Position numbers and translations under genes: made by a program. The notes below the pieces were generated by a model. It saw only the letters and a list, made by a program, of their open reading frames with translations. It did not search any database and was not told the DNA's origin. Shown piece by piece: positions 38,723 through 47,722 of a stretch of DNA of 64,000 nt (position 1 is the stretch's first letter; every line of letters starts with the position of its first letter). This DNA is from Gammaproteobacteria bacterium (GTDB lineage Bacteria; Pseudomonadota; Gammaproteobacteria; Pseudomonadales; JAUIET01), in assembly GCA_030431775.1 (NCBI GenBank), contig JAUIHW010000014.1:1-64000 (forward strand), written 5' to 3'.

Positions 38723-41065
38723 TTACTTGTTAAGTTGTTCGGCGTTCAGTAGCGTTGCCAGGGCCGGCAGCAATATCAACGCGCCAAGCATGTTCCAGAA
38801 AAACATGAAGGTTAGCATCAGACCCATGTCGGCCTGAAACTTTATCGGTGAAAAAATCCAGGTTCCAACCCCGACAGCGAGTGTCAGGCCGGTGAAAGCG
38901 ACCGGGCTGCCACTGAGCTTGAGCGCGTCAAAATAGGCCTCGCGAAAGCTCGAGTGCTTGGCAACCGACTCACGAATAGCGGTGTATATATAGATACCAT
39001 AGTCCACGCCTATCCCAACACCCAAGGCGATAACTGGCAGCGTAGCCACCTTTACACCGATGCCCAGTACAACCATCAGCGCCTGAGCAAGCACCGAAGT
39101 CAACGCGAGTGGCAGCACAATGCAGGCTGTGGCCTTGATCGAGCGAAAGTTTAACAGGCAAAGTACGATGACAACCGAGTATACCCACAGCAGAATCTGG
39201 TATTGCGCATCGCCTATGACCATATTGGTTGCTGCTTCAATACCGGCGTTTCCGGCAGCGAGGGTAAACTGAATCGCGTCGGTATTGTTCTGTGTGGCAA
39301 ATGTTTCCGCGGCATGCACCACGCGACTCAGGGTATCTGCCTTGTGGTCGTCCAGAAAAATAATGACCGGCACCATACTGCAGTCAGTGTTCAACAGGTT
39401 ACTGGGCACGCGACTCAGGGAGTTGTTGAGAATGTATTGGTTACGGCTGAGAGAATGCCACTTTGGGTTGCCTTCATTCATGCCCATGATGACCAGTTTT
39501 GATATATCCACCAGCGACAGAGAGGATTGCACGCCTTCAACGTTATTCATCACGGATTGGAAATGATCAACCGCCGACAATGCGGTGTGTACGCCACATT
39601 GCTGCGGGTCGGTTTGTACCATCACCACAAACACATCGGTACTGGTGGCGTAATGCTCGCTTAAATACGCCGTGTCTTTGTTATATCGTGAATCAGCACG
39701 CAGCTCGGGCGCTCCCTGGTCCAGGTCGCCAATCTTTTGTTGTCGTCCGGTCACCAAGCCGACAACCAGTAAAACCAAGGCAAAGCCAAACAGTAACTGG
39801 GCTGGACGAGTTTCGGTAACGGCGGAAAGTTTGTGCCACTGTGGGTAGTCATCAGACTGCTTGCGTTGCAGGTTGCTCAGGCAGCGCGCACTGATACCGG
39901 TGTACGACAATAGCACCGGCAATAAAATCAGGTTGGTCACAATCAGTACAGCCACGCCCATGCTGGCGGTCATGGCGAGTTCCTGAATAACCGGTATGTC
40001 GATAACCCGCAGCGTAAAAAAACCCACGCCATCGCTCAGCAGTGCGATGCTACCCGGCTTGATCAGCTGTAAAAAACCGTTATGAGCCGCGGTGGTTTTA
40101 TCGCACCCCAGGTAACACTGGTTTGCGAAACGTTTGACAACCTGTACAGCGTGGCTGATACCAATTGCAAATACCAGGAAGGGCACGAGCATGGAGTACG
40201 GGTCGAGTCCGAAGCCCAGTGCGTTAAGAAGCCCAAGTTGCCAGATGACAGCAATAGTGGAGCAAAACAACGGTGTTATCGTGCACCAGTGGCAACGGAA
40301 GTAGATCATCAGCATGACGGCAGTGATGACAAAGGCTGCCGCAAAAAACAACGCGACCAGGCCGGCCCCATTGATCAGGTCGCCCACGAGTTTGGCAAAG
40401 CCGGTAATGCGAACCCTGATAGTGTCGTCCTGATACTTGTCCCGCACCCGTCGCTCCAGCTCGTTGGCCAGGGCGTGGTAGTCCAGACGCTCGCCGGTTT
40501 CCGGGTTTACTTCCGCTAATGGAGCCAGGATGATGGCTGACTTGAAGTCATTGGCGACCAGCCGGCCAATCTGTCCGGAGCGCAGGGTATTTTCGCGCAA
40601 CTTCTGTAAGCTGTCGGGTGAGCCGTCATATCCGTTGGGGATGACACTGCCGCCGACAAACCCCTGCTCTGTTACAGCTTGCCAGCGAACGTTTGGGGTC
40701 CACAGCGACTGGAGACCGCCGCGATCGACGCCCGGTATATAAAACACCTCATCGGTAATATCCTTGAGTACCTGTTGATATTCGGCTGAAAAAATATCGC
40801 CGTCGCGCGCCTCAACAATGATGCGAACCGAATTGCCCAGCCCGGCAAGATCAGCTCGGTTTTCAATGTAGTTCACAATGTAGGAATGGGATACTGGCAG
40901 CATTTTCATGAAGCTGGCGTCGGCTCGGAGCTGGGCCGCCTGGTATAGAAAATAAGCTGTCAGAAGTGCGAATACCAGTAGTAACAGACGACGCTGACCG
41001 AAAACCCAGCCAGCCAGCAGGGACTGGAACCCTGGTTTATCATCGGAGTTTTGTGTTTTATTCAT
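38723..41065 (-). CDS. RND/MMPL-superfamily exporter of the DUF1302-DUF1329 cluster
   Basis: A 780-residue inner membrane protein with two MMPL halves and about 12 TM helices. The first TM is RLLLLVFALLTAYFLYQ, followed by a periplasmic loop. Second-half blocks include VIALGVGIGVDYGIYIYTAI and FSPIKFQADMGLML. ATG 41065 overlaps the end of the YCF48-like gene by 8 bases; a longer open frame reading into that gene is rejected. The grouping with DUF1302, DUF1329 and YCF48-like genes recurs in proteobacteria and is thought to serve transport of hydrophobic compounds; the cargo here is unknown. Confidence 0.85.
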   Translation of the reverse strand: MNKTQNSDDKPGFQSLLAGWVFGQRRLLLLVFALLTAYFLYQAAQLRADASFMKMLPVSHSYIVNYIENRADLAGLGNSVRIIVEARDGDIFSAEYQQVLKDITDEVFYIPGVDRGGLQSLWTPNVRWQAVTEQGFVGGSVIPNGYDGSPDSLQKLRENTLRSGQIGRLVANDFKSAIILAPLAEVNPETGERLDYHALANELERRVRDKYQDDTIRVRITGFAKLVGDLINGAGLVALFFAAAFVITAVMLMIYFRCHWCTITPLFCSTIAVIWQLGLLNALGFGLDPYSMLVPFLVFAIGISHAVQVVKRFANQCYLGCDKTTAAHNGFLQLIKPGSIALLSDGVGFFTLRVIDIPVIQELAMTASMGVAVLIVTNLILLPVLLSYTGISARCLSNLQRKQSDDYPQWHKLSAVTETRPAQLLFGFALVLLVVGLVTGRQQKIGDLDQGAPELRADSRYNKDTAYLSEHYATSTDVFVVMVQTDPQQCGVHTALSAVDHFQSVMNNVEGVQSSLSLVDISKLVIMGMNEGNPKWHSLSRNQYILNNSLSRVPSNLLNTDCSMVPVIIFLDDHKADTLSRVVHAAETFATQNNTDAIQFTLAAGNAGIEAATNMVIGDAQYQILLWVYSVVIVLCLLNFRSIKATACIVLPLALTSVLAQALMVVLGIGVKVATLPVIALGVGIGVDYGIYIYTAIRESVAKHSSFREAYFDALKLSGSPVAFTGLTLAVGVGTWIFSPIKFQADMGLMLTFMFFWNMLGALILLPALATLLNAEQLNK

Positions 41066-42212
41066 CGGCTGATGCATCTGTGTGTTCAATGTGGAGTAAG
41101 CCACCCAGACCAGCGACAACCAGGTCGCCTGCGGCAGTGAACGCCAATGCTGAAAATGCCTGTCGTGCGCTGTGATGCTCGGCGGTGGCGGCCCGTGCCG
41201 TTTGGTCAATTGTTACTAAGGCCCCGCCTGCACCACTAATCAACACTGTGGAGTCGGGAGTGCTCACAGCACCGAACAAGCCGTCTTCGATATTGCTTGG
41301 CAACAAACGCCAGGAGTCGCCGCGGTCGTCACTGACAAATATATGGCCGCGCAGGCCGAAGGTAATAAACCGCTTGTTGCCTGCACTGCGGATACCAAAC
41401 AGGCTGCCGTCATACGGTGACGCCAGCTGCTGCCAGCTGTGGCCTCCGTCAGAACTTCGCAGTAGCGTACCCAGCTCTCCGCTGATCAGCACCGTGCCAT
41501 TGGATGCGCTGGCAATCGCATACAGATGATAGCGCCATGGGTTATTGACCAAATTCGCTCTGTTCTGCCAGCTCAAGCCGCCGTCGCTGGTCTGGTACAA
41601 CATGCCATAGGCGCCTACCGCCAGGCCATTCTTGCTGTCCTCAAAATGAATATCCAGAAACGGGTCGCTAGGCCCGACTTCTACGGCCTCCTGAGCGGTT
41701 TCTACAGCGTACTCGGCATCCTCAACTGACTGTTTCAGCTGACGCAGCGCTTCTGACTCCAGAGTGTCCGGATCGGCCGCCTGCAGTGCCTGTTGGCGAC
41801 GTTGCAGTTCGGCCTGGCTGAATTTGAGCCAGGCCGAGTTGACGTCGTTACCGTCAAGTTGTACATGCCAGGAATCACCCGCATTGTTGCTGTGCAAGAT
41901 AACCCCGCCATGGCCGGCGGCCCAGCCGTGCTCGGCGTTGGGGAAATGCACTGCCGTCAAGGTCAGAGACACCGGCACCCGAGCCTGCCGCCAACTCTGA
42001 GCGTTGTCATCAGACACAACGATCAAGCCGCGTTCACCCACAGCGACCAGACGGCCTTCTACGTTCTGAATGTCCAGGTAATGCTGTTTGGCAAGATCTG
42101 ATTGTGGCAAGGCTGCCTGGAATGCGTAGTCAGTTGCAGTAGCCGTCTGATAGGCTATGAACAATAGCAGCAGAACCGCGGTGGCCAGAATATAGTGATG
42201 TTTTTTGGGCAT
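41058..42212 (-). CDS. YCF48/BNR-repeat beta-propeller protein
   Basis: An exported protein of 384 residues. A signal or anchor helix (residues 7-25) is followed by repeated Asp-box motifs: SDDNAQSW, SNNAGDSW, TSDGGLSW, SSDGGHSW and SDDRGDSW. These indicate a beta-propeller like the photosystem II assembly factor YCF48, not a sialidase. A charged helical insert (about 130-175) interrupts the propeller. It sits between DUF1329 and RND genes and probably acts in the periplasm as a binding or assembly partner. Confidence 0.85.
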   Translation of the reverse strand: MPKKHHYILATAVLLLLFIAYQTATATDYAFQAALPQSDLAKQHYLDIQNVEGRLVAVGERGLIVVSDDNAQSWRQARVPVSLTLTAVHFPNAEHGWAAGHGGVILHSNNAGDSWHVQLDGNDVNSAWLKFSQAELQRRQQALQAADPDTLESEALRQLKQSVEDAEYAVETAQEAVEVGPSDPFLDIHFEDSKNGLAVGAYGMLYQTSDGGLSWQNRANLVNNPWRYHLYAIASASNGTVLISGELGTLLRSSDGGHSWQQLASPYDGSLFGIRSAGNKRFITFGLRGHIFVSDDRGDSWRLLPSNIEDGLFGAVSTPDSTVLISGAGGALVTIDQTARAATAEHHSARQAFSALAFTAAGDLVVAGLGGLLHIEHTDASADE

Positions 42213-42226
42213 TTTAACCCCGCGGC

Positions 42227-43597
42227 TTAGCGGCGACCGGAACGGCGCAGGGCGGCTGGAGTAAATGCGTCAAAACCATTCTGATATTCAAAATCATACT
42301 GATACCCGGACTCCTCATTGTCCAGCCCGATAATCAAATAGCGGCCAGACAGCATGTCGTGCAACACTTCCGCTGAGAGCCAGGGTATTTTAACCTGGTA
42401 GTGTACAACCGGATGAGCTTCCTTCACCTTCCATAGCTCACCGCGGCCGTCATAGTGGTCTACCAGGGCTATCTGCCAGCTGTCTTCGTCAACGTAGAAA
42501 GTACGTCGCGCATAAATGTGGCGTTCGCCGTCCTTCAGGCGAGCTTCAACCACCCAGGTTCGGTGCAGTTCGTAGCGCAGATACTCAGGGTTCATATGGC
42601 CAGCCATCACGATGTCACTGTACTTCAGCGAGCCGTCACGGAGTTTGTACGAATTATAGGGAATGATCATTTCCTTTTTGCCAACCAGCTCCCAGGTGTA
42701 ACGATCAGGTGCTCCGTTAAACAGGTCCAGGTCGTCAGCGGTTCTCAAACCATCTGATGCGGTGCCCGGTCCGTCGTAGGCAATGTTTGGTGCGCGGCGC
42801 ACCCGGCGCTGGCCAGCGTTATAGATCCAGGCGGATCGAGGTTCTTTGACCTGGTCAATATTTTCATGGACCAGCAATACGTCGCCCTCTACGCGTGCCG
42901 GCGCCAATAAGCGCTGTAAGAAAACAAACAAACGATTGGGGTATGGGTTGTTGGGTACGCGGGTTGCAAAGAGCACTTCCTCTTCAAACAGCACCGGGCT
43001 GAAGTTACCATTGGCTTGTACCGGAATTTGCGTATAGCGGCGCTTTACACCCAATGCCGTGCGATAGCGCACGATATGGTTCCAGATAACTTCTACGCCC
43101 GCAGAAGGAATGGGGAACGGCGTGGTGGACACGAAGTTTTGCAGGCCATTGCCCCCTGGTACAAGTTCAGTCACGGTGGAACCCTGCTTGATTTCCGCAT
43201 ATACCTTGTCTGGCAATAGGGCGCTGCGATGGGTTTGGTACACCGGCATTTTAAAGGTGTCGGGGTAGCGTTTAAGCAGGGCGACCTGGCCCGGCGAGAG
43301 CTTGTCCTCGTACTGGGTGTAGTTAGCGGCGGTTATCGTGTACAGCGGTTTTTCATCCGCGTAAGGGTCGACCAGACGCTCGCCAACTTTATAGCCCGCT
43401 GGCATCTGCTGTAATCCACCGGTCCATTCGGGAATGCTGCCGTCGGCGTTTGCCGCGCGCTCAGCGCCGATGGGCGTTAGCTCTGCCCCACCCAAACGAG
43501 CGGCCTCTTGTTCGCTGATGGCGGCCTGGGATGGCATCGCGCCGGCTGTGAACAGGGCCAGGACAAAGAGATTCCGGCTCAGGTAGTTATTCATCAT
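42227..43597 (-). CDS. DUF1329 family outer-membrane-associated protein
   Basis: A 456-residue exported protein with a signal peptide ending near MPSQAA. It has the DUF1329 layout with IPEWTGGL near the start and WEVVEA-like strands in a LolA/LppX-type beta fold. GGAG lies 9 bases before the ATG. The family almost always lies next to DUF1302, as here, and is suspected to carry hydrophobic molecules between membranes. Confidence 0.88.
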   Translation of the reverse strand: MMNNYLSRNLFVLALFTAGAMPSQAAISEQEAARLGGAELTPIGAERAANADGSIPEWTGGLQQMPAGYKVGERLVDPYADEKPLYTITAANYTQYEDKLSPGQVALLKRYPDTFKMPVYQTHRSALLPDKVYAEIKQGSTVTELVPGGNGLQNFVSTTPFPIPSAGVEVIWNHIVRYRTALGVKRRYTQIPVQANGNFSPVLFEEEVLFATRVPNNPYPNRLFVFLQRLLAPARVEGDVLLVHENIDQVKEPRSAWIYNAGQRRVRRAPNIAYDGPGTASDGLRTADDLDLFNGAPDRYTWELVGKKEMIIPYNSYKLRDGSLKYSDIVMAGHMNPEYLRYELHRTWVVEARLKDGERHIYARRTFYVDEDSWQIALVDHYDGRGELWKVKEAHPVVHYQVKIPWLSAEVLHDMLSGRYLIIGLDNEESGYQYDFEYQNGFDAFTPAALRRSGRR

Positions 43598-43632
43598 TTT
43601 TACTGTCTCCTGAATTGAGCTGTCGGTGGTTA

Positions 43633-45495
43633 TTAAAAGGCTACAGAAATACTCAATGATATGAAATCCCGATCCTTTATTTCACTGTAATCGCCATCAA
43701 AGAAATTGGTGTAGGAAATGCTGGCTTCATAAGTGTTCAGATAATCAGCTGTTAAACCCACACTGATTGCCTTACGGCCTTCACTGAAGTTTGGTGGTGG
43801 GGCGTAACCGTGTACGTCATGTGACCAGGCGATGCTGGGAGTCAGATTGATGCCCATGAAAGCGTCTGAATAGTCAAGGCTGGCCCGAATCTGGTAGCCC
43901 CATGAAAAGTCGGTGATGTAGCCGTCGTTGGTGCAGTTTTGTTCCTGGGTATTCGGGGCAATCAGTAAAGGAGTGGTGTTGTTGGCGCATTGTACTGGGC
44001 CTGCAGGCGTGTCGATCACTGCAAAATCCCCGATGCCAAATGCGGGAGAGCGGCCGAAGCGCAATTCATTTTCATCTGGTAAGCCGCCGATGAAATCTGC
44101 GCCGACCTCGGCGACAAAGCTCAGACGCTGCGCGCCCATCACCTGCTCAAAAAAGCGCAGAAAAGTAAACTGCGCCTGGGTGAATTCCACTTCCCGGTAA
44201 CCCTGAACGACACCGCGGGGGCCGGCCTCAACAACAGAGGGCAGCATTTGTGCCCAGGGCGCCAGGTTTCCAAGGGCCAGGGCTTGATTGATTTCAGTGG
44301 TATTGATTGCCAGCGGTAACTTCGGGCGGTGACTCACTTCGCCCGAAACTGCCCAGGCGCCGATGTTGGTTGCAAAGGTCAGCGCGAAGACTTCTATGTC
44401 TTCCGGAAAATCAAAGAAATAGCGTGGCTTGTCCTGGTCTGCAAGCCCAAGTAAAGACCGCCCGGGAACAGTGCTGTTGATGCCACTGAATATCGGAGTT
44501 CGGCTGTGATAGTTGATGTAGTATGCGCCAAATTCCGTGTAGTTGAGTTCTTCGGCAAAGTATCGAAAGGCTACTCCCCATTGGCCACTGTCATCCGGTT
44601 TGCGATCCGGGCTGCGACTGATGAAAGTTGGCAATGCAATATCGCCAGCGACCATGTCACGGTCGGTGAATGTGGAAAACAAGGTCAGACGATTGCAGCC
44701 ACCTCCCGATACGTCGGCGTTTGAGAAGTAGGTGCCGCAAGGGTCGAGCACGGTTGCTTCCCAATCGTACTGGTAAAACAACTCGGCGCTGAGGTTGGCA
44801 GTTAGGCCTATGTTGGTATAAACCAAGCCAACAGGAAGCAAGGCTTCCTTGAGCTCGGCGCCTGGCTTTCGCAATGCGGTAACATCAATCGGGTTGATAA
44901 CATTGGCGCTGTTCTGGATGAAAGTGGATTCCCCCCAACTGAGCACCTGCTTGCCGATGCGTAGCTCGACAGGCATTTCTCCAATATTGAGGTCGGCGTA
45001 CACATAGGCATCAAACAATTCAAAGCCCGAATGCTTCGCCAGATCTGCGTATTGAGAATCGTCAAGGCTCTCGCCGCTGACATAATTATTTATTGATGTG
45101 CCGTGAGGACGTTTACCGGACTCCAGTTCCTGGTCATACCAGTATTTGATTCGAGTAAACACGCCCCAGTTTTTGTACGACAACTCAAGGTCATGAAAAC
45201 CTTTCAAAACCAGTGAAAATGGCTCACCTTTTTCGAAGTTAAGGTTGCCGTCATCGGTAACACTCGCCGATGCCCGGCCGTCATTCATCGTATTGCCCGG
45301 GCTGACCAGGTCTGGATCATAGTCACTGGTTCGCCAGCTGCCGCCCAGGGAAATATTGGAAGTAAACGTTCCTTCAATATCTCCCCACTGGAACTGCAAG
45401 GCATTGGCGCAGTTTGAGGCTAACGCGGCACAGGCCAGCAGCGCAACGCCAGGGTGGAACTTTTTGACTCGCAGCGGGTTGGTGTTATTCGCCAT
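43633..45495 (-). CDS. DUF1302 family outer membrane beta-barrel protein
   Basis: A 620-residue predicted porin-like outer membrane protein. ATG 45495 is chosen because GGAG lies 7 bases upstream; ATG 45501 would be too close. The signal peptide runs to about ALASNCANA. The rest is rich in amphipathic strands with alternating aromatic residues and ends with SLSISVAF, a C-terminal phenylalanine typical of barrels inserted by BamA. It is the first gene of the operon DUF1302-DUF1329-YCF48-RND-patatin. Confidence 0.87.
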   Translation of the reverse strand: MANNTNPLRVKKFHPGVALLACAALASNCANALQFQWGDIEGTFTSNISLGGSWRTSDYDPDLVSPGNTMNDGRASASVTDDGNLNFEKGEPFSLVLKGFHDLELSYKNWGVFTRIKYWYDQELESGKRPHGTSINNYVSGESLDDSQYADLAKHSGFELFDAYVYADLNIGEMPVELRIGKQVLSWGESTFIQNSANVINPIDVTALRKPGAELKEALLPVGLVYTNIGLTANLSAELFYQYDWEATVLDPCGTYFSNADVSGGGCNRLTLFSTFTDRDMVAGDIALPTFISRSPDRKPDDSGQWGVAFRYFAEELNYTEFGAYYINYHSRTPIFSGINSTVPGRSLLGLADQDKPRYFFDFPEDIEVFALTFATNIGAWAVSGEVSHRPKLPLAINTTEINQALALGNLAPWAQMLPSVVEAGPRGVVQGYREVEFTQAQFTFLRFFEQVMGAQRLSFVAEVGADFIGGLPDENELRFGRSPAFGIGDFAVIDTPAGPVQCANNTTPLLIAPNTQEQNCTNDGYITDFSWGYQIRASLDYSDAFMGINLTPSIAWSHDVHGYAPPPNFSEGRKAISVGLTADYLNTYEASISYTNFFDGDYSEIKDRDFISLSISVAF

Positions 45496-45637
45496 ATGCA
45501 TTCTCCCGATGAATGGACAACTTATTGAGTTCACTGGCACTTTAGCCGGACTTTAGCGCCAGCCAGCGCGGCTGGTATTGATTTGGCGCAACAAAAGGGT
45601 GAATTTAGCGGCGAGCTACAGGACGCAATAAACGCCG

Positions 45638-46915
45638 CTAGCGCCAAAGCGCTGCCGCAATACCCGCCGACAGCCCTTCCATTACGCCAAGTTCCGCCTT
45701 TATCAGCCCCATCAGGTGATGGTGATGTTCCTGTTGCGACTGGTCTGCTTGGTGGCGAGCGTCGAGTACTTGCGCATACAGTTGATTCAGTCGCTCGGCG
45801 CAGTGAGTATCAGAAAACTGCTTTGCCGTTGCACGTGCGCCATCGACCAGTTTTTGATGACGGTAAATATCGCCGTTTGCGACCCGGGTCAGCGCATCGA
45901 CAAAGTCGCTGCCACTTTGCGTGCTTAGAAGGTGCCCGTTCATGCCATCCTTAACAATATCTCTGACTCCCGGCCCATCCAGCGCAACCACCGGTACGCC
46001 AGCCGCCATGGCCTCAGCCAGTACGATGCCCTGAGTTTCAGACAAGGAAGAAAACGCAAAAACATCCATCGCGTGATAGGCATCAGTCAGCTCAACTGGC
46101 GACACCACACCGAGTATGTGCAGGTAGTCGCTCAGCCCCAGTGCCTGAAAGGCGCCGCGAATGGTGGCTTCTTCTGGTCCACGACCCAGCACAAGGAAGT
46201 GGGCATCCAGTTGCTGGTTATTACGGCAAACCGCAACAAATTCGGCAACGGCGCGGCTCAGAAAATACAGGTTTTTCTCTGCAGCAAGGCGGCCGACATG
46301 GCCTACCACAAATGCGTCCGTTGATAGTTTGAGCTGACGGCGAAAATCGGTGCCATTGCCGAAGCCAAATTGCCTTAAATCCACGCCGGTAGGAATGAGC
46401 TCGAGCCTGCAGTGCACGCCGCGCTCCTTGAGCAGTGTTCGAACGCTTTCGCTTGGTGTAATGACCGCGTTGGCCATATTGGCGTAATGGGTGGAAACTT
46501 CGCAGATTAATTCATGCAGTCGCCCGCTGTTGCTGCCAAGGTAGTGGGTGTAGTTTTCATACAGTGTGTGATGGGTAAACACCAGAGGCAAGCCGCGATA
46601 TCGAGCAACTCTAAGTGCGGTGTTGCCGAGCAAAAACGGATGGTGAGAATGCACGATATCCGGCTTGAAATCATCCAGTGATTTCGTCAGTTGCCCGGAT
46701 GCTGGCAAGGCAACTGCGAAATCACTGTGGTTGAAATGTTGTATCGCCGGAACTCGAACCTCATCATCCGCAGTGGAGTTTGCCTGCCCGTACTCTGGGG
46801 CAACAATAAGTACCCGATGCCCTATGCGTCGCAGCTGCTTTGCAAACGTATATACCGATCGAGCAACCCCGCCTACCTGAGGCAAGTAAGAGTTGCTGAA
46901 CATCACGATATTCAT
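45638..46915 (-). CDS. GT4-family glycosyltransferase
   Basis: A cytosolic or membrane-associated glycosyltransferase with the GT-B fold, 425 residues from ATG 46915. Features are the N-terminal SNSYLPQVGGVARSV loop, HSHHPFLLG and FTHHTLYENY, and the C-terminal SLSETQGIVLAEAMAAGVPVV with the E-x7-E motif. These resemble sugar transferases acting on diacylglycerol or phosphatidylinositol, but the acceptor is not readable. It lies 181 bases after hsp20 on the same strand. Confidence 0.87.
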   Translation of the reverse strand: MNIVMFSNSYLPQVGGVARSVYTFAKQLRRIGHRVLIVAPEYGQANSTADDEVRVPAIQHFNHSDFAVALPASGQLTKSLDDFKPDIVHSHHPFLLGNTALRVARYRGLPLVFTHHTLYENYTHYLGSNSGRLHELICEVSTHYANMANAVITPSESVRTLLKERGVHCRLELIPTGVDLRQFGFGNGTDFRRQLKLSTDAFVVGHVGRLAAEKNLYFLSRAVAEFVAVCRNNQQLDAHFLVLGRGPEEATIRGAFQALGLSDYLHILGVVSPVELTDAYHAMDVFAFSSLSETQGIVLAEAMAAGVPVVALDGPGVRDIVKDGMNGHLLSTQSGSDFVDALTRVANGDIYRHQKLVDGARATAKQFSDTHCAERLNQLYAQVLDARHQADQSQQEHHHHLMGLIKAELGVMEGLSAGIAAALWR

Positions 46916-47095
46916 GGCGGGTATTCCATAATGAAGAATGCGCGTGCGATTGTGCAATTATCGATATCAAAACTAAATCGAAGCGCAGCCACTCTGCTCT
47001 AAGCAGAGTGTTTGAGCGATCAGAAGGTAAAGTAATGCTTATCGTGCACGTCTGCACACTTCGCGCTTGCAATATCTGCCCAAGTACATAAGCAG

Positions 47096-47575
47096 TCACC
47101 CATGTTTGTGTTTCGGTAAACTCAACTTGAACTTGCCGTTCTTATGCAATTTGGCGTGCACCTTGTCCAGGTCCACATCCTCAGGTAGCGTCATTTGTTG
47201 GATAAACTGCTGTCGTTTCGTTGTATAGCCGTGTTCTGAGCTGTCACTGTCTTCATCGCTGGATTCGCAATGCACTCCGCTAATGGTCAATACGCGGCCA
47301 TTTATCTCCACGTCAATATCTTTCGACGTATAGCCATCAAGCCGGCCTTCAACAACGTAGCTCCTTTTCTGTTCTTTCCATTCAAGGTCCACGTCGTTAA
47401 GCAACTCCGACTGTGCTTGAAACCAGTCGGATAGGGCGTCTCCATCATCGACATCGCGGGTATGAAAAATCTGGTAGGCGCGCTCCCGAATGGCTTGCTC
47501 CAATTGCTCAAAATTTGAATTGAGTGCGCGACCGACACGAACCATCGGGCCTTCTGTAGAGTGTGATTGAGCCAT
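47096..47575 (-). CDS. DUF2934-Hsp20 fusion small heat-shock protein
   Basis: A 159-residue protein of two parts. Residues about 24-58 (IRERAYQIFHTRDVDDGD, then LSDWFQAQSELL) match DUF2934. The alpha-crystallin domain follows with KDIDVEINGRVLTISG, an acidic serine-rich insert, QQFIQQMTLPEDVD and the LHKNGKFKLSLPK end. Small heat-shock proteins hold unfolded proteins without ATP. The ribosome site AAGGGA is 9 bases before ATG 47575. A perfect FNR box lies 76 bases upstream. DosR-controlled HspX in Mycobacterium is the functional parallel. Confidence 0.88.
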   Translation of the reverse strand: MAQSHSTEGPMVRVGRALNSNFEQLEQAIRERAYQIFHTRDVDDGDALSDWFQAQSELLNDVDLEWKEQKRSYVVEGRLDGYTSKDIDVEINGRVLTISGVHCESSDEDSDSSEHGYTTKRQQFIQQMTLPEDVDLDKVHAKLHKNGKFKLSLPKHKHG

Positions 47576-47650
47576 TGATCATTCCCTTTTGGCGTTGGCA
47601 CTAAAATTGGTGAATACAGTTGAAGACTAAACGAGTGAGTGCAACGATAT

Positions 47651-47664
47651 TTGATTGCAATCAA
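47651..47664. promoter_or_regulatory. FNR box between hsp20 and the hybrid kinase
   Basis: TTGATTGCAATCAA matches all ten fixed positions. It lies in the 147-base divergent gap. -10 candidates are weak on both sides: TAGTCT on the minus strand at 31 bp from the box centre, and TATCTA on the plus strand at 28 bp. Which gene it drives, or both, is undecided. Confidence 0.75.
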
Positions 47665-47722
47665 CGGCCGCTGTAGTCTTGCTATCTACGCTCACTATCA
47701 ATAACACAAGCTGAACACCCCT

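Noticed and set aside
41066-41209. 48-residue extension of the RND protein into the YCF48-like gene
   Set aside because: It reads the other gene out of frame; MNKTQNSDD at 41065 precedes a normal first TM helix.
45578-45591. Possible FNR box upstream of the DUF1302 operon (TTGATTTGGCGCAA)
   Set aside because: Only one half site is good; the other has two mismatches. The 32-bp spacing to TAAAGT is suggestive, so it is mentioned in a finding but not listed as a feature.
46957-46970. Possible FNR box upstream of the GT4 glycosyltransferase (ATTATCGATATCAA)
   Set aside because: One half site has two mismatches, and AT-rich sequence gives such matches by chance.
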